Positions 29,089 through 37,950 of a DNA stretch of 64,000 nucleotides are shown here, one piece after another; position 1 is the stretch's first letter; each line of letters starts with the position of its first letter. The notes below the pieces were generated by a model. The model did not search any database. It was not told where the DNA came from and worked only from the letters and a program-made list of their open reading frames with translations. Source of the stretch: Aequorivita capsosiphonis DSM 23843 (GTDB taxonomy: Bacteria > Bacteroidota > Bacteroidia > Flavobacteriales > Flavobacteriaceae); contig NZ_AUBG01000006.1 in NCBI RefSeq assembly GCF_000429125.1, positions 296,508-360,507 on the forward strand, written 5' to 3'. The position numbers and the translations under genes were made by a program.

Positions 29089-29328
29089 ATGAATATCGAG
29101 GCCAAAAGAATAGAGCTTGCAAAATGGATTTTGGAAACTGAAGAAGAGATTTTAGCTGAAGTAGATGATATAAGAAATAATTCATCGACAATTGTCTGTA
29201 AAACCGTAATAGGAAATATGTTGACAAAAGAGCAATACAAGCAGAAACTTTTGGAAGCAGAAGCTAGAATTGAAGCAGGCGAATTTACCGATCACGACCA
29301 GTTGCTAGAGGAAATGGGAACCTGGTAA
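29089..29328 (+). CDS. Antitoxin-like protein of a decayed ParE-type module
   Basis: 79 residues, acidic and helical. It begins MNIEAKRIELAKWILETEEE, the typical opening of short flavobacterial antitoxins paired with ParE/RelE toxins, then a charged linker and LTKEQYKQKLLEAEARIEAGEFTDHDQLLEEM, a tail that would wrap the toxin. Its stop overlaps the ATG of the next frame (TAATG). The frame is intact although the toxin is not. A near-consensus TAACTTTA box lies at 29036-29043. Confidence 0.7.
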   Translation: MNIEAKRIELAKWILETEEEILAEVDDIRNNSSTIVCKTVIGNMLTKEQYKQKLLEAEARIEAGEFTDHDQLLEEMGTW

Positions 29329-29619
29329 TGACAAGAATTGGAAAGATTGTCTGGGATAATATAGCAAAAGAAGATTTAAGACGAATTTATAGATTCAATA
29401 AAGAAAATTTTTCCGCGGAATACGCCAAAAAAGTCCAATTGGAAATACATAAAGCTATTTCAGAAACTGTTTTTAACTAGCAATGGCAGTCTGATGAGAT
29501 ATTGGGCGAACCGTATAGACGAGTAGTTAAAGAGCATTATAAAATATCTTCAAGTGCTGATTTTTTATATTTTAATGGTTTTTGATACCAGTCAAAATTC
29601 AAATAAATATAAGCTGTAA
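29328..29619 (+). pseudogene. ParE/RelE-family toxin, broken
   Basis: Translation from ATG 29328 gives MTRIGKIVWDNIAKEDLRRI..., a ParE-like start, but meets a TAG at 29478-29480. The same frame continues as QWQSDEILGEPYRRVVKEHYKI, which is the expected core of ParE toxins. Near 29562-29567 a run of six T shifts the frame by one: reading the other frame gives the expected end FYILMVFDTSQNSNKYKL before a TAA at 29617. Two lesions (nonsense and +1 shift) mean that the toxin is dead unless there are sequencing errors. The antitoxin upstream is intact. Confidence 0.85.
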
Positions 29620-29665
29620 TCTAACCTGCAAGGTATTTTTAATCCACTTCCACTAGATTTTTCAG

Positions 29666-29673
29666 TAAATTTG
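29666..29673 (+). promoter_or_regulatory. -7 box TAAATTTG
   Basis: An exact TAnnTTTG match with the GTG start of the permease 5 nt after its last base; this fits a leaderless mRNA. No -33 TTG at the usual distance. Confidence 0.5.
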
Positions 29674-29677
29674 AAGC

Positions 29678-30781
29678 GTGAAAAAATCCACCTCCTTATC
29701 AAAGATTGCGCTCCAGAAATTTAAAAAGAACTTTTGGGGCGTTTTTAGTTTCGGGTATTTGATTCTATGTGTGCTTCTTGCCATTTTTGCGTATGCTTTG
29801 GCTCCTGATAATTCTCAGAATGCGAATCAAATGCATCTTTCCATACATTCCAAAAACCCTGGTTTTTCTGTAAAAATGTTATCGATTCCTGCAGCGGTGG
29901 AAGACCAGAATCCATTTTCAGTTTTCTTCTTCGGAAAAAAGAATGCCGATTCAGAAATACCTATTTCAAATTTCACTTTGAAAAATAATTCCATTGAAAT
30001 CACCGAATACACTTCCGATGCGGCTGAAGGCCTTCAAAAAGATTATAAACTTGCACTTTTCCCAGATGTTACTTCTGCAAGTGAAATTTCTAAAAAATAT
30101 ATTTCTGAAAAAACATTCCTGCTCGGAACGGATAAATACGGCCGCGATCTGTTGAGCAGAATGCTGATTGGGATCCGAATTTCATTAGCTATCGGCTTTG
30201 TTGCTGTTTTTATCTCTTTGATAATTGGTGTTACCATGGGGGCAATTGCGGGTTATTACGGAGGGAAAGTGGATGCTGCAATAATGTGGCTTATAAACGT
30301 TACTTGGTCCATCCCGACATTGCTTTTGGTAATAGCCATTACTTTAGCGCTCGGCAAGGGCTTCTGGCAGGTTTTTATCGCTGTCGGGCTCACTATGTGG
30401 GTGGAGGTTGCGCGCGTGGTTCGTGGGCAGGTTATGGGCGTAAAACAGATGCAATACGTTACCGCGGCAAGAGCTTTGGGGTTTAATGATTTTAGAATAA
30501 TCGTAAAACATATCTTGCCTAATAGTATGGCGCCAGTAATTATTATCTCTGCCGCCAATTTTGCGGGAGCTATTCTTATTGAAAGTGGGTTGTCATTTTT
30601 AGGAATTGGTGCCCAACCCCCAATGCCAAGTTGGGGAGGAATCATCAAAGATCACTACGCATATATTATTCTAGGGAAGCCGTTTCTGGCATTAATTCCG
30701 GGCTTGGCGATTATGAGCCTTGTAACAGCTTTTATGTTAATAGGGAATGCGCTACGGGATGCGATGGATGTGCGGAATTAA
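29678..30781 (+). CDS. Orphan OppC/DppC-type ABC transporter permease
   Basis: 367 residues, GTG start. The N-terminal basic segment and first membrane helix (about 20-42) are followed by a periplasmic insertion of about 100 residues, then LGTDKYGRDLLSRMLIGIRISL and five further helices. The inner-membrane coupling motif lies in ARALGFNDFRIIVKHILPNSMAPVI (EAA-type), ending in SGLSFLGIGAQPPMPSWG. OppC-type permeases pair with OppB and two ATPases to import peptides; neither partner is adjacent. The insertion after TM1 is longer than in E. coli OppC. Substrate unknown. Confidence 0.9.
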   Translation: MKKSTSLSKIALQKFKKNFWGVFSFGYLILCVLLAIFAYALAPDNSQNANQMHLSIHSKNPGFSVKMLSIPAAVEDQNPFSVFFFGKKNADSEIPISNFTLKNNSIEITEYTSDAAEGLQKDYKLALFPDVTSASEISKKYISEKTFLLGTDKYGRDLLSRMLIGIRISLAIGFVAVFISLIIGVTMGAIAGYYGGKVDAAIMWLINVTWSIPTLLLVIAITLALGKGFWQVFIAVGLTMWVEVARVVRGQVMGVKQMQYVTAARALGFNDFRIIVKHILPNSMAPVIIISAANFAGAILIESGLSFLGIGAQPPMPSWGGIIKDHYAYIILGKPFLALIPGLAIMSLVTAFMLIGNALRDAMDVRN

Positions 30782-30808
30782 TTGGTGGAGAAATTTCGCC
30801 AAACTATT

Positions 30809-30825
30809 TGTATATTTGAGATACA
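30809..30825 (+). promoter_or_regulatory. TA promoter with overlapping inverted repeat
   Basis: An exact TATATTTG at 30811-30818 is framed by TGTAT (30809-30813) and ATACA (30821-30825), an inverted repeat centred on the -7 box. This is a good position for an antitoxin operator. Confidence 0.5.
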
Positions 30826-30842
30826 TTTAAAAGTAGTTGAAG

Positions 30843-31088
30843 ATGGATATTACAGAGAGAAAATATAAGTTGATTGAGAAATGTATGGGTATTTCAACAG
30901 TTGAGGAAATAGAAAGAGCTGAATATTTTTTTAAGCACGAAATCGAAATCACTGATTTTTGGGATGATCTGCCAGAACAGGTACAAATGTTAATTATGAA
31001 AAGTAGGGCCCAGAGCGCCAATGACCAAATTATTCCTCATGATACAGTAATAGAGAGGGCGCGAAAGAAAATAATGGATTTTAAATGA
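30843..31088 (+). CDS. Putative type II antitoxin
   Basis: 81 residues from ATG 30843 (MDITERKYKLIEKCMGIS); an in-frame TTG at 30837 is less likely. Helical and acidic. The central part EIERAEYFFKHEIEITDFWDDLPEQVQMLIMKSRAQSANDQIIPH and the basic end VIERARKKIMDFK fit antitoxins of RelE/ParE modules, which often end in a toxin-wrapping segment. It overlaps the toxin by 4 nt (ATGA), the classic arrangement. Confidence 0.72.
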   Translation: MDITERKYKLIEKCMGISTVEEIERAEYFFKHEIEITDFWDDLPEQVQMLIMKSRAQSANDQIIPHDTVIERARKKIMDFK

Positions 31089-31384
31089 AAATCCACTGGA
31101 CAACTTTGGCTGATTTAACTTTCAGGGATGAGATCGATTTTATACTCAGAAAATGGAATGCAGAGGAGGCGATGAAATTTGTTGATTTGGTTGAGGCGTT
31201 TGAGAAAGCTCTCGCTTCAAATCCATTCATGGGTAAACCATCTGAGAAGAGGCAGATTAGAATGTTTGTGTTGTCAAAACAGACTACCGTTTTTCACGAG
31301 GTTTTCGAGGAAAAAAATCGAATTGATATTCAATTGTTTTGGAACAACACTAAAGATCCAAAGGGGCTTGAGATATATTTATAA
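31085..31384 (+). CDS. RelE/ParE-superfamily toxin
   Basis: 99 residues: MKIHWTTLADLTFRDEIDFILRKWNAEEAMKFVDLVEAF...NPFMGKP...IRMFVLSKQTTVFHEVFEEKNRIDIQLFWNNTKDPKGL. The order helix-helix-beta sheet ending in LFWNNTKDP is that of ParE/RelE toxins, which inhibit either gyrase or the ribosome; which target cannot be told from this sequence. The frame is complete and is translationally coupled to the antitoxin. This is one of two apparently intact toxin-antitoxin pairs in the window. Confidence 0.8.
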   Translation: MKIHWTTLADLTFRDEIDFILRKWNAEEAMKFVDLVEAFEKALASNPFMGKPSEKRQIRMFVLSKQTTVFHEVFEEKNRIDIQLFWNNTKDPKGLEIYL

Positions 31385-31456
31385 GTACGTGTTTTAATCT
31401 GTCTTCATTAAAAGGTAGTATTTATAAGTAATTAGCCTCATTCTATATTTCGAAAG

Positions 31457-32272
31457 ATGAACCGAAAATACATTTATCCCCTAGTAATCATTTTAGTAAC
31501 CATTGGACTCTATTATTCCGAAGACTATTTCGAGAAGGATACCAATTCATCAGCTAAAACGTCAAATTCTGAACGGGTTTATTCCGAAGAATTTGATGAT
31601 TCTTTTTTGCCAATTTCTACTACTGGCGCCATCATAACTCATGGCGCCTATACGCTTTCTTATTCAGAAAAGCACGAACAGGCAGAATGGGTGGCGTATG
31701 AATTAAAGAATAGCGATCTCTCCCGAAATAAATTTGAACGACCGTATTTTAATGAGGATAAAAGTGTGTCAACCAAATCTGCAGATTGGCGGAATTATAA
31801 AAATTCGGGATACGACCGTGGTCATTTGTGCCCTGCAGGCGATCGAAAATATTCTTATGAAGCCTACAATGAAACCTTTTTAACGAGTAATATTAGTCCG
31901 CAGGATCGCGAATTTAATGCCGGCATCTGGAACAGATTAGAGCAGAAAGTTCGTTTTTGGGCAGATAAATACGATGGAGTTTATGTAGTGACGGGAGGCG
32001 TTTTAAAAGGAAACATGAAAAGCATAGGCTATGAGAATGTTTCAGTTCCCAATGAATTTTATAAAATTGTTGTAGATGTTACCGATGGGAATCATAAAGC
32101 CATCGCATTTTTAATTCCGAATAAACCTTCAGATAAATCTTTTTATGAATATGCAGTTTCAATAGACGAAATTGAGGCAAAAACCGGAATCGATTTTTTT
32201 CCACATCTGCCGGACTCTGTTGAAGACAAAATGGAACGGATGATTGATTTAAAGGCTTGGGGAAGGAAGTAG
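31457..32272 (+). CDS. DNA/RNA non-specific endonuclease (NUC family)
   Basis: 271 residues. The N-terminal hydrophobic signal/anchor (6-24) is followed by the beta-beta-alpha-metal nuclease: YDRGHLCPAGDRKYS carries the catalytic His (DRGH motif) and NISPQDREFNAGIWNRLEQKVR the metal-binding Asn. Such secreted nucleases degrade nucleic acids for nutrition. The ATG is 5 nt after TATATTTC (31444-31451), one base off the -7 consensus. The stop codon TAG is shared with a palindromic repeat. Confidence 0.9.
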   Translation: MNRKYIYPLVIILVTIGLYYSEDYFEKDTNSSAKTSNSERVYSEEFDDSFLPISTTGAIITHGAYTLSYSEKHEQAEWVAYELKNSDLSRNKFERPYFNEDKSVSTKSADWRNYKNSGYDRGHLCPAGDRKYSYEAYNETFLTSNISPQDREFNAGIWNRLEQKVRFWADKYDGVYVVTGGVLKGNMKSIGYENVSVPNEFYKIVVDVTDGNHKAIAFLIPNKPSDKSFYEYAVSIDEIEAKTGIDFFPHLPDSVEDKMERMIDLKAWGRK

Positions 32273-32310
32273 GGACAGGTCGCGACCTGTCTGTACCGAC
32301 CTGTTCCTAC
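32269..32310. repeat. GTAGGG-type palindromic repeat between convergent genes
   Basis: The left arm 32269-32282 pairs with 32297-32310 (one mismatch), and 32274-32291 is itself a perfect 18-bp palindrome. The element exactly fills the gap between the nuclease and rodA and contains both TAG stops (32270-32272 plus, 32307-32309 minus). Relatives lie at 55627-55699. Confidence 0.8.
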
Positions 32311-33563
32311 GTATAATGATAATTCGCGCCGTCCAGTTTTACGAAAATAAACAATAAAATAGTAAAGCCCCATAAAGCAGAACCTCCGTAGCTAAAGAAG
32401 GGAAGCGGGATTCCAACGGTGGGAAAAACTCCCGTCACCATTCCTATATTAACGAAAAAATGAATAAAAATTATGGCGGCTACACTATAGCCATAAACCC
32501 TTCCGAATTGGGTTTTTTGCTTTTCGGCTTTAAAAATTATTCTAATTATAAGACCAACAAATAACAATACCACAAGCATACTGCCTAAAAATCCCCATTC
32601 TTCCCCTACAGTACTAAAAATATAATCTGTGTGCTGTTCGGGCACGAAGTTACCTTTAGTCTGCGTTCCTTCTGTCCAGCCTTTTCCTAACCAACCTCCG
32701 TTGCTTATGGCAATTTCACTTTGATGGGTATTATAGCCGATGCCTCTGGAGTCTACTTCCTTCCCTAGCACAATGTTAAAGCGGTCGCGGTGATGTTGTT
32801 TAAAAACATTATTAAATATATAGCTTACTGAGAAAGTCAAAGCGATACAGCTGGCTGCGATTAATACATACTTTATAATATTGGGTCTCTTTTTTCTTCT
32901 TCGGAAAAATATAAATCCAGCAATCAATAGAACTCCCAAAGCCACCCAGATTGACCCAAAAGCAAGCGTTGAAACGAAGATAACGATAGTAAAAAGTCCT
33001 AATAGAAGATAAACACCATGAAGTCCTTCCCGATAAAGAGGAAAAACAAAAGCGGCATAAACCAAAACACTTCCGGGATCCGGTTGCATAATAATCAAAA
33101 GAACGGGAAGTGCAAGAATAATAAACGCCCCAACCTGATTCTTTAGGTCCTTCATATCCGTTTGAATATCACTCACGTATTTCCCAAGGGCGAGCGCAGT
33201 AGCAGCTTTGGCAAATTCACTTGGCTGGATGCTAAAGCCGCCAAAGTCATACCAAGCTGTAGTTCCGGCAATCGTCCTTCCGAAGACAAAAAGACCCAAG
33301 AGTGAAACTAATGACGCAATGTAAATAACACTAGCAAAGCGTTCGTAAAACTTAGACTCAATTGCTAATACGAAAATAATTAGTATTAAGCTTAAGCCTA
33401 TCCAAATCATCTGTTTCCCATAGATTTGGCTAAAGTCGAAAAAACCTTTGGCAGCATCACTTAATGAAGCGGAATAGATATTAACCCACCCCATGGACAC
33501 TAAGGCCATATAAATAAATATGATCAACCAATCAAAGCGTACGTGATTTTTACTTCCCGTCAT
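32307..33563 (-). CDS. rodA: Rod-shape protein RodA (SEDS glycosyltransferase)
   Basis: A 418-residue polytopic SEDS protein that polymerises glycan strands for side-wall peptidoglycan together with PBP2. About ten membrane helices are visible. It shows the family blocks GGFSIQPSEFAKAATALALGKY, MQPDPGSVLVY, NGGWLGKGWTEGTQT and GVFPTVGIPLPFFSYGGSALW. A basic loop (RRRKKRP, about residues 222-230) splits two helices. Its start codon overlaps the mrdA stop (TAATG), so it is the last gene of the cell-shape operon. Its own stop lies inside a palindromic repeat. Confidence 0.95.
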   Translation of the reverse strand: MTGSKNHVRFDWLIIFIYMALVSMGWVNIYSASLSDAAKGFFDFSQIYGKQMIWIGLSLILIIFVLAIESKFYERFASVIYIASLVSLLGLFVFGRTIAGTTAWYDFGGFSIQPSEFAKAATALALGKYVSDIQTDMKDLKNQVGAFIILALPVLLIIMQPDPGSVLVYAAFVFPLYREGLHGVYLLLGLFTIVIFVSTLAFGSIWVALGVLLIAGFIFFRRRKKRPNIIKYVLIAASCIALTFSVSYIFNNVFKQHHRDRFNIVLGKEVDSRGIGYNTHQSEIAISNGGWLGKGWTEGTQTKGNFVPEQHTDYIFSTVGEEWGFLGSMLVVLLFVGLIIRIIFKAEKQKTQFGRVYGYSVAAIIFIHFFVNIGMVTGVFPTVGIPLPFFSYGGSALWGFTILLFIFVKLDGANYHYT

Positions 33564-35431
33564 TATCGATTTATTGGAAAAGGTTGACCACTGTATGGTT
33601 TGGCGTACTCATCTTCTAAACTTCCATCGAGTACATATTTTTCCATATCGGTGCGGGTTATTTCGCCTTTTAGATATTTTTCAATCATAAGACCTGCAAT
33701 TCGTCCTGCCCAACGCGAGCCCCAATAGCCGTTTTCAACAAAAACAGCAATAGCAATTTTCGGATTGTCCTTCGGCGCAAAGGCTACAAAAATGGAGTGA
33801 TCTGTAAGTTGGACGCGTTTGCCATCAATTCTGGTAAAGTTTTCGGCTGTACCGGTCTTTCCACATATTTCAATTCCTGGTATTCGAATATAGGATGCCG
33901 TACCTTCTTTATAAACAGCTGCCATTCCCTCCACAACTGGGTCAAAGTATTTGGGTTCTACAGTGGTATGATGTTTTACCTTAAAAGGCTCTGGAATAGT
34001 GTCTGGACCTTTAATGTTTTTAATTATGTGCGGCGTGTAATACCAGCCTCGGTTTGCGATGGTAGCGGTAAAATTAGCCATTTGTATGGGGGTAAGGGAA
34101 ATTTCCCCCTGCCCAATGGAGTTTGAGATGGTTGCTGTAGAAAACCATTTATATTTGGGGTAATTATAAAATTTATTATAAAACTTTGAGTCTGGGATGA
34201 ATCCTCTCTTGCCACTCGGTAAATCATAACCCAAAAAATCACCTAATCCAAAGCTGGCCAAATGTGCTTTCCAATGATCAGTCCCTTCCTGTACTGTAGG
34301 ATACTTGTCTATAGATCGTCGGTATAGCGCAGCGAAATATGTATTACAAGACTGGGCAATTCCATGTACCATCGCAGTTGGTCCGTGAGCTCCGTGACAC
34401 TTCATTAATCGTCTGCCGTTATAGTAATAACCTCCTGGACAGTTAATTGTTTCATCAACTCCTACTACTTGATCTTGTAAAGCAATAAGCCCGGTTAAGG
34501 TTTTAAAAGGGGATCCCGGTGGGTATTCCCCCATCAAGCCTCTATCGTATAGTGGCTTGGAAATAGTGTCATACCACAGCTTAGTGAAATTTTTAGACCG
34601 GTCTCGTCCCACCAATAATCCAGGGTCGTAATTTGGTGCTGAAACAAGTGCGAGAATTTCTCCTGTGGAAGGTTCAATGGCTACAATCCCTCCCCTTTTA
34701 TGAATCATTAAATCAGTGCCGTATTTTTGAAGCGCGGCATCAATGGTCAATTGGATATCGTTTCCTCTTACAGGTAAAGTGTCGAAAACCCCATCTTTAT
34801 AAGGACCGATGTCTCGGTTGAAGCGGTCTTTTTGAATATACTTAACCCCTTTTCTTCCACGGAGAACATTTTCATACTCTTTCTCAACCCCAGCTGTACC
34901 AATAAGTTCTCCCATTTGATAATAAGGTTCTTTTTCTATGGTTGCATTGTTCACTTCGGCAATGTAGCCCATGACGTTGGCAGAATGGTTTACTTGATAT
35001 TCACGTAGGGAGCGGCGTTGAATATAAAAGCCTTCGTACTTATACATCTTTTCAGAAAGAGAAGCGTAATCGGCTTTATTCAATTGGGGTAACACTACCG
35101 AAGGCAGTCGAGGCGAATAAACATTTGCTTTATGAAGAATTTCCTTAAAATCTTCCTTTGTGATTTTCAGCAAACCACAAAACTCCAAAGTGTCCAATTC
35201 CTTAACATCTCTAGGAATGACCATGACATCATAAGACGGCTGGTTGGAAACAAGTAATTCGCCATTTCGGTCAAACATATAACCGCGTTGCGGAAAATCA
35301 TACATGATCTTGATTGCGCTGTTTTGGTATAGCGAATCTGAAGTGCTGTCATACACCTGCAGATAGAAGAGCCTAGCGGAAAACAAAAGACCGCTAAACA
35401 ATACCAATGCTATAAGTATGATTTTTCTCAT
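33563..35431 (-). CDS. mrdA: Penicillin-binding protein 2 (cell elongation transpeptidase)
   Basis: 622-residue class B PBP that cross-links peptidoglycan during elongation. An N-terminal membrane anchor (residues 3-22) is followed by the dimerisation/pedestal domain and the transpeptidase with PPGSPFKTLTG (SxxK nucleophile), AQSCNTYFA (SxN) and CGKTGTAEN (KTG). The order and length fit PBP2/MrdA. It overlaps mreD by 4 nt (ATGA) and rodA by 1 nt, so the proteins are made in a coupled fashion. Confidence 0.95.
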   Translation of the reverse strand: MRKIILIALVLFSGLLFSARLFYLQVYDSTSDSLYQNSAIKIMYDFPQRGYMFDRNGELLVSNQPSYDVMVIPRDVKELDTLEFCGLLKITKEDFKEILHKANVYSPRLPSVVLPQLNKADYASLSEKMYKYEGFYIQRRSLREYQVNHSANVMGYIAEVNNATIEKEPYYQMGELIGTAGVEKEYENVLRGRKGVKYIQKDRFNRDIGPYKDGVFDTLPVRGNDIQLTIDAALQKYGTDLMIHKRGGIVAIEPSTGEILALVSAPNYDPGLLVGRDRSKNFTKLWYDTISKPLYDRGLMGEYPPGSPFKTLTGLIALQDQVVGVDETINCPGGYYYNGRRLMKCHGAHGPTAMVHGIAQSCNTYFAALYRRSIDKYPTVQEGTDHWKAHLASFGLGDFLGYDLPSGKRGFIPDSKFYNKFYNYPKYKWFSTATISNSIGQGEISLTPIQMANFTATIANRGWYYTPHIIKNIKGPDTIPEPFKVKHHTTVEPKYFDPVVEGMAAVYKEGTASYIRIPGIEICGKTGTAENFTRIDGKRVQLTDHSIFVAFAPKDNPKIAIAVFVENGYWGSRWAGRIAGLMIEKYLKGEITRTDMEKYVLDGSLEDEYAKPYSGQPFPINR

Positions 35432-35937
35432 TTCACTTTTTTATTAAACAATAGCAGCGTACATATTATCAAAACAATGCTAAATATACCTGAGAACAAC
35501 GTGGATTTTAATAGAAGAAGTATGTGATCGAAACTAAAAATTTCCAAAGCAAACATTATAAAATGATGCATAAATACCAAGGAAGCAATATAGGTGAACC
35601 TTTCCATTGGATCTGCTTTTTTTATTTTCACATTGTTGTATTCATAACTAACTCCAAAGGAATACTTTAAAATAACGGGTCTTATGTAGGCAATAAACGC
35701 ACAAGCCGCCGCATGCACACCGCCTGAATCTTCAAATATATCGATCGAAAGTCCTAAAAGGAAGCTTAAAAATATTAATAGGCCCTTATTCCCATCCAAT
35801 GGATATAACAATATAAAGATGATGTATAGATACGGGTTTATAAATCCTGCAAGATTAATATTATTAAGTATTAGCACCTGAATAAATACCAGCACCACAA
35901 ACCGGACCATATTTATGAAGATATCACTACTTTTCAT
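35428..35937 (-). CDS. mreD: Rod-shape-determining protein MreD
   Basis: 169 residues with five or six hydrophobic helices. Sequence is weakly conserved, as usual for MreD, but VFIQVLILNNINLAGFINPYLYIIFILLYP and FLLGLSIDIFEDSGGVHAAACAFIAYIRP match the family pattern. It overlaps mreC by 11 nt and mrdA by 4 nt. MreD links MreC to the elongasome in the inner membrane. Confidence 0.92.
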   Translation of the reverse strand: MKSSDIFINMVRFVVLVFIQVLILNNINLAGFINPYLYIIFILLYPLDGNKGLLIFLSFLLGLSIDIFEDSGGVHAAACAFIAYIRPVILKYSFGVSYEYNNVKIKKADPMERFTYIASLVFMHHFIMFALEIFSFDHILLLLKSTLFSGIFSIVLIICTLLLFNKKVK

Positions 35938-36754
35938 CTTCCACTCGTTTTTCTAATTCCTTAATTTCCTGGGCATCGTTATTTTCTATTAAATAAACGT
36001 GCTCTAAACTTGTCATATCATTAAAAAGCTGAATGTTTACATAATAATAGTTGTCGTCGTTATCCAAGTGGAAATCTTTCACGGTTCCTATTAATATTCC
36101 TTCCGGGAAAATAGTAGATCTTCCACCGGTAACAATAGTGTCTCCTTTTTCAATTTCTGCTAATCTGGGAATATCAATAAGTTGCACGACGTTTGGATCT
36201 TTTGTGTTCCATTTTAGAGAGCCAAAATGTCCTGAAATTTTATGCTTTGCGTTAATTCTACTTTTGGTGTTCAGAATAGATTGAACGGTTGCGTAATTAT
36301 TAGAGATATCACTTAAAATACCTACAATTCCTTTTGAAGAAATTACGCCTAAATCAATGGATAGGCCGTCATTTCTTCCTTTGTCAAGGGTTAGTTGGTT
36401 TTTGGTATTTGCGTAATTATTGTTAATTACCCTTGCTGCGAAATATTCAAATTTTGAAGGAATAACGGTGCTGTCGGGAATGGGTGCAGCAACAATATCT
36501 TTTAAATGGTCTAATTTTTTTCGAAGTAGTAGATTCTCTTCAAGCAGATCATCATTCTCAGTTCTAAGCGCAAAATAATCGGTAATATTATTTCTGAAAG
36601 TATAAACTCCGCCGGTCACGAAATTTGCCGAACTGATAAACTTATCATTGTGATAATTGTGCGTCTGAATGGTAAGTGCAACAGAAATAGTAAAAAGCAC
36701 AGCAAACAACAGGAAGTTTTTATTCCGTATAAAGAAAAATATAATCTGTTGCAT
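35927..36754 (-). CDS. mreC: Rod-shape-determining protein MreC
   Basis: 275 residues: one N-terminal membrane helix (13-30), a coiled coil (about 58-85, LRTENDDLLEENLLLRKKLDHLK), then the beta-barrel domain with INNNYANTKNQLTLDKGRNDGL, SSKGIVGIL and the TGG-SxxFPEGILIGTV block. It scaffolds PBP2 and MreB on the periplasmic side. Length is normal. Confidence 0.95.
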   Translation of the reverse strand: MQQIIFFFIRNKNFLLFAVLFTISVALTIQTHNYHNDKFISSANFVTGGVYTFRNNITDYFALRTENDDLLEENLLLRKKLDHLKDIVAAPIPDSTVIPSKFEYFAARVINNNYANTKNQLTLDKGRNDGLSIDLGVISSKGIVGILSDISNNYATVQSILNTKSRINAKHKISGHFGSLKWNTKDPNVVQLIDIPRLAEIEKGDTIVTGGRSTIFPEGILIGTVKDFHLDNDDNYYYVNIQLFNDMTSLEHVYLIENNDAQEIKELEKRVEDEK

Positions 36755-36855
36755 TGCCTTGTGGGGTTAAAATATTCTGCTTTCTGATGCGAGCAACGCC
36801 ATACATGGGTGACTGTCTTATTTCAGTTTTTCTGCTTAACTACTTCTTTTGAAAA

Positions 36856-37884
36856 TTATTTTATCAATACACTTTTAAATTTGGCTAGATTTTTCAAACA
36901 GATTCCCGTACCACGAACTACTGCTCTCAACGGATCTTCTGCAATATAAACTGGAAGGTCAGTTTTTTGCGAAAGTCTTTTATCTAAGCCGCGTAGCATA
37001 GAACCACCACCTGCAAGGTAAATTCCGGTGTTGTAAATGTCAGCAGCAAGCTCTGGCGGCGTTTGCGAAAGCGTTTCCATAACCGCATCTTCAATACGAA
37101 GAATCGATTTGTCCAGCGCCTTTGCAATCTCTCGGTAAGATGTTTGTACTTGCTTTGGTTTTCCAGTTAGCAAATCACGACCTTGTACGTCCATCTCATC
37201 TGGTGGAAGCTCAAGATCTTCGGTAGCAGCACCGATTTGTATTTTAATTTTTTCAGCAGTTCTTTCACCAACATACAGGTTGTGTTGGGTTCGCATATAA
37301 TAAACAATGTCATTGGTAAAAACGTCTCCCGCAATCTTTACAGATTTGTCACAGACAATTCCACCAAGAGCGATTACCGCAATTTCCGTAGTTCCACCTC
37401 CTATATCTACCACCATATTTCCTTTCGGTTGCATGATGTCAACGCCAATACCAATTGCCGCAGCCATAGGTTCGTGGATAAGATAAACTTCTTTTCCGTT
37501 AACGCGTTCGGCACTTTCTTTTACTGCTCGCATTTCCACTTCTGTAATTCCACTAGGAATACAAATAACCATTCTTAAGGAAGGCTTTAGCCATTTTTTC
37601 TTAAGCGCGGGAATGTCGCTGATAAACATGTTTATCATCTTTTCGCTCGCATCAAAATCGGCAATTACACCGTCTTTTAATGGGCGAATCGTTTTGATGT
37701 TTTCGTGAGTTTTTCCCTGCATCATCGCAGCTTCACGGCCAACAGCAATTATTTTTCCCGTTGTGCGATCGCGTGCAACAATAGACGGAGCGTCCACCAC
37801 AACTTTGTCGTTATGGATTATAAGGGTATTTGCAGTACCAAGGTCAATGGCTATTTCTTCAGTCAGGAAGTCAAAAAATCCCAT
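36856..37884 (-). CDS. mreB: Rod-shape actin homologue MreB
   Basis: 342 residues. Actin-fold ATPase with phosphate 1 AIDLGTANTLI, GNMVVDIGGGTTEIAVI (phosphate 2) and GIYLAGGGSMLRGLDKRL (adenosine). It forms membrane filaments that guide the elongation machinery. It heads the operon mreB-mreC-mreD-mrdA-rodA, with a gap of 101 nt before mreC. An exact -7 box lies upstream. Confidence 0.97.
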   Translation of the reverse strand: MGFFDFLTEEIAIDLGTANTLIIHNDKVVVDAPSIVARDRTTGKIIAVGREAAMMQGKTHENIKTIRPLKDGVIADFDASEKMINMFISDIPALKKKWLKPSLRMVICIPSGITEVEMRAVKESAERVNGKEVYLIHEPMAAAIGIGVDIMQPKGNMVVDIGGGTTEIAVIALGGIVCDKSVKIAGDVFTNDIVYYMRTQHNLYVGERTAEKIKIQIGAATEDLELPPDEMDVQGRDLLTGKPKQVQTSYREIAKALDKSILRIEDAVMETLSQTPPELAADIYNTGIYLAGGGSMLRGLDKRLSQKTDLPVYIAEDPLRAVVRGTGICLKNLAKFKSVLIK

Positions 37885-37935
37885 AGTTTATAGTTCGTGG
37901 TGTTTGATTGTTAAGGCGTTGGATTTTGGTTTTAA

Positions 37936-37943
37936 CAAATGTA
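37936..37943 (-). promoter_or_regulatory. mreB -7 box TACATTTG
   Basis: An exact TAnnTTTG on the minus strand in the 66-bp purH-mreB gap, giving a leader of about 47 nt. It suggests that mreB is expressed independently of purH. Confidence 0.5.
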
Positions 37944-37950
37944 ATAAAAT

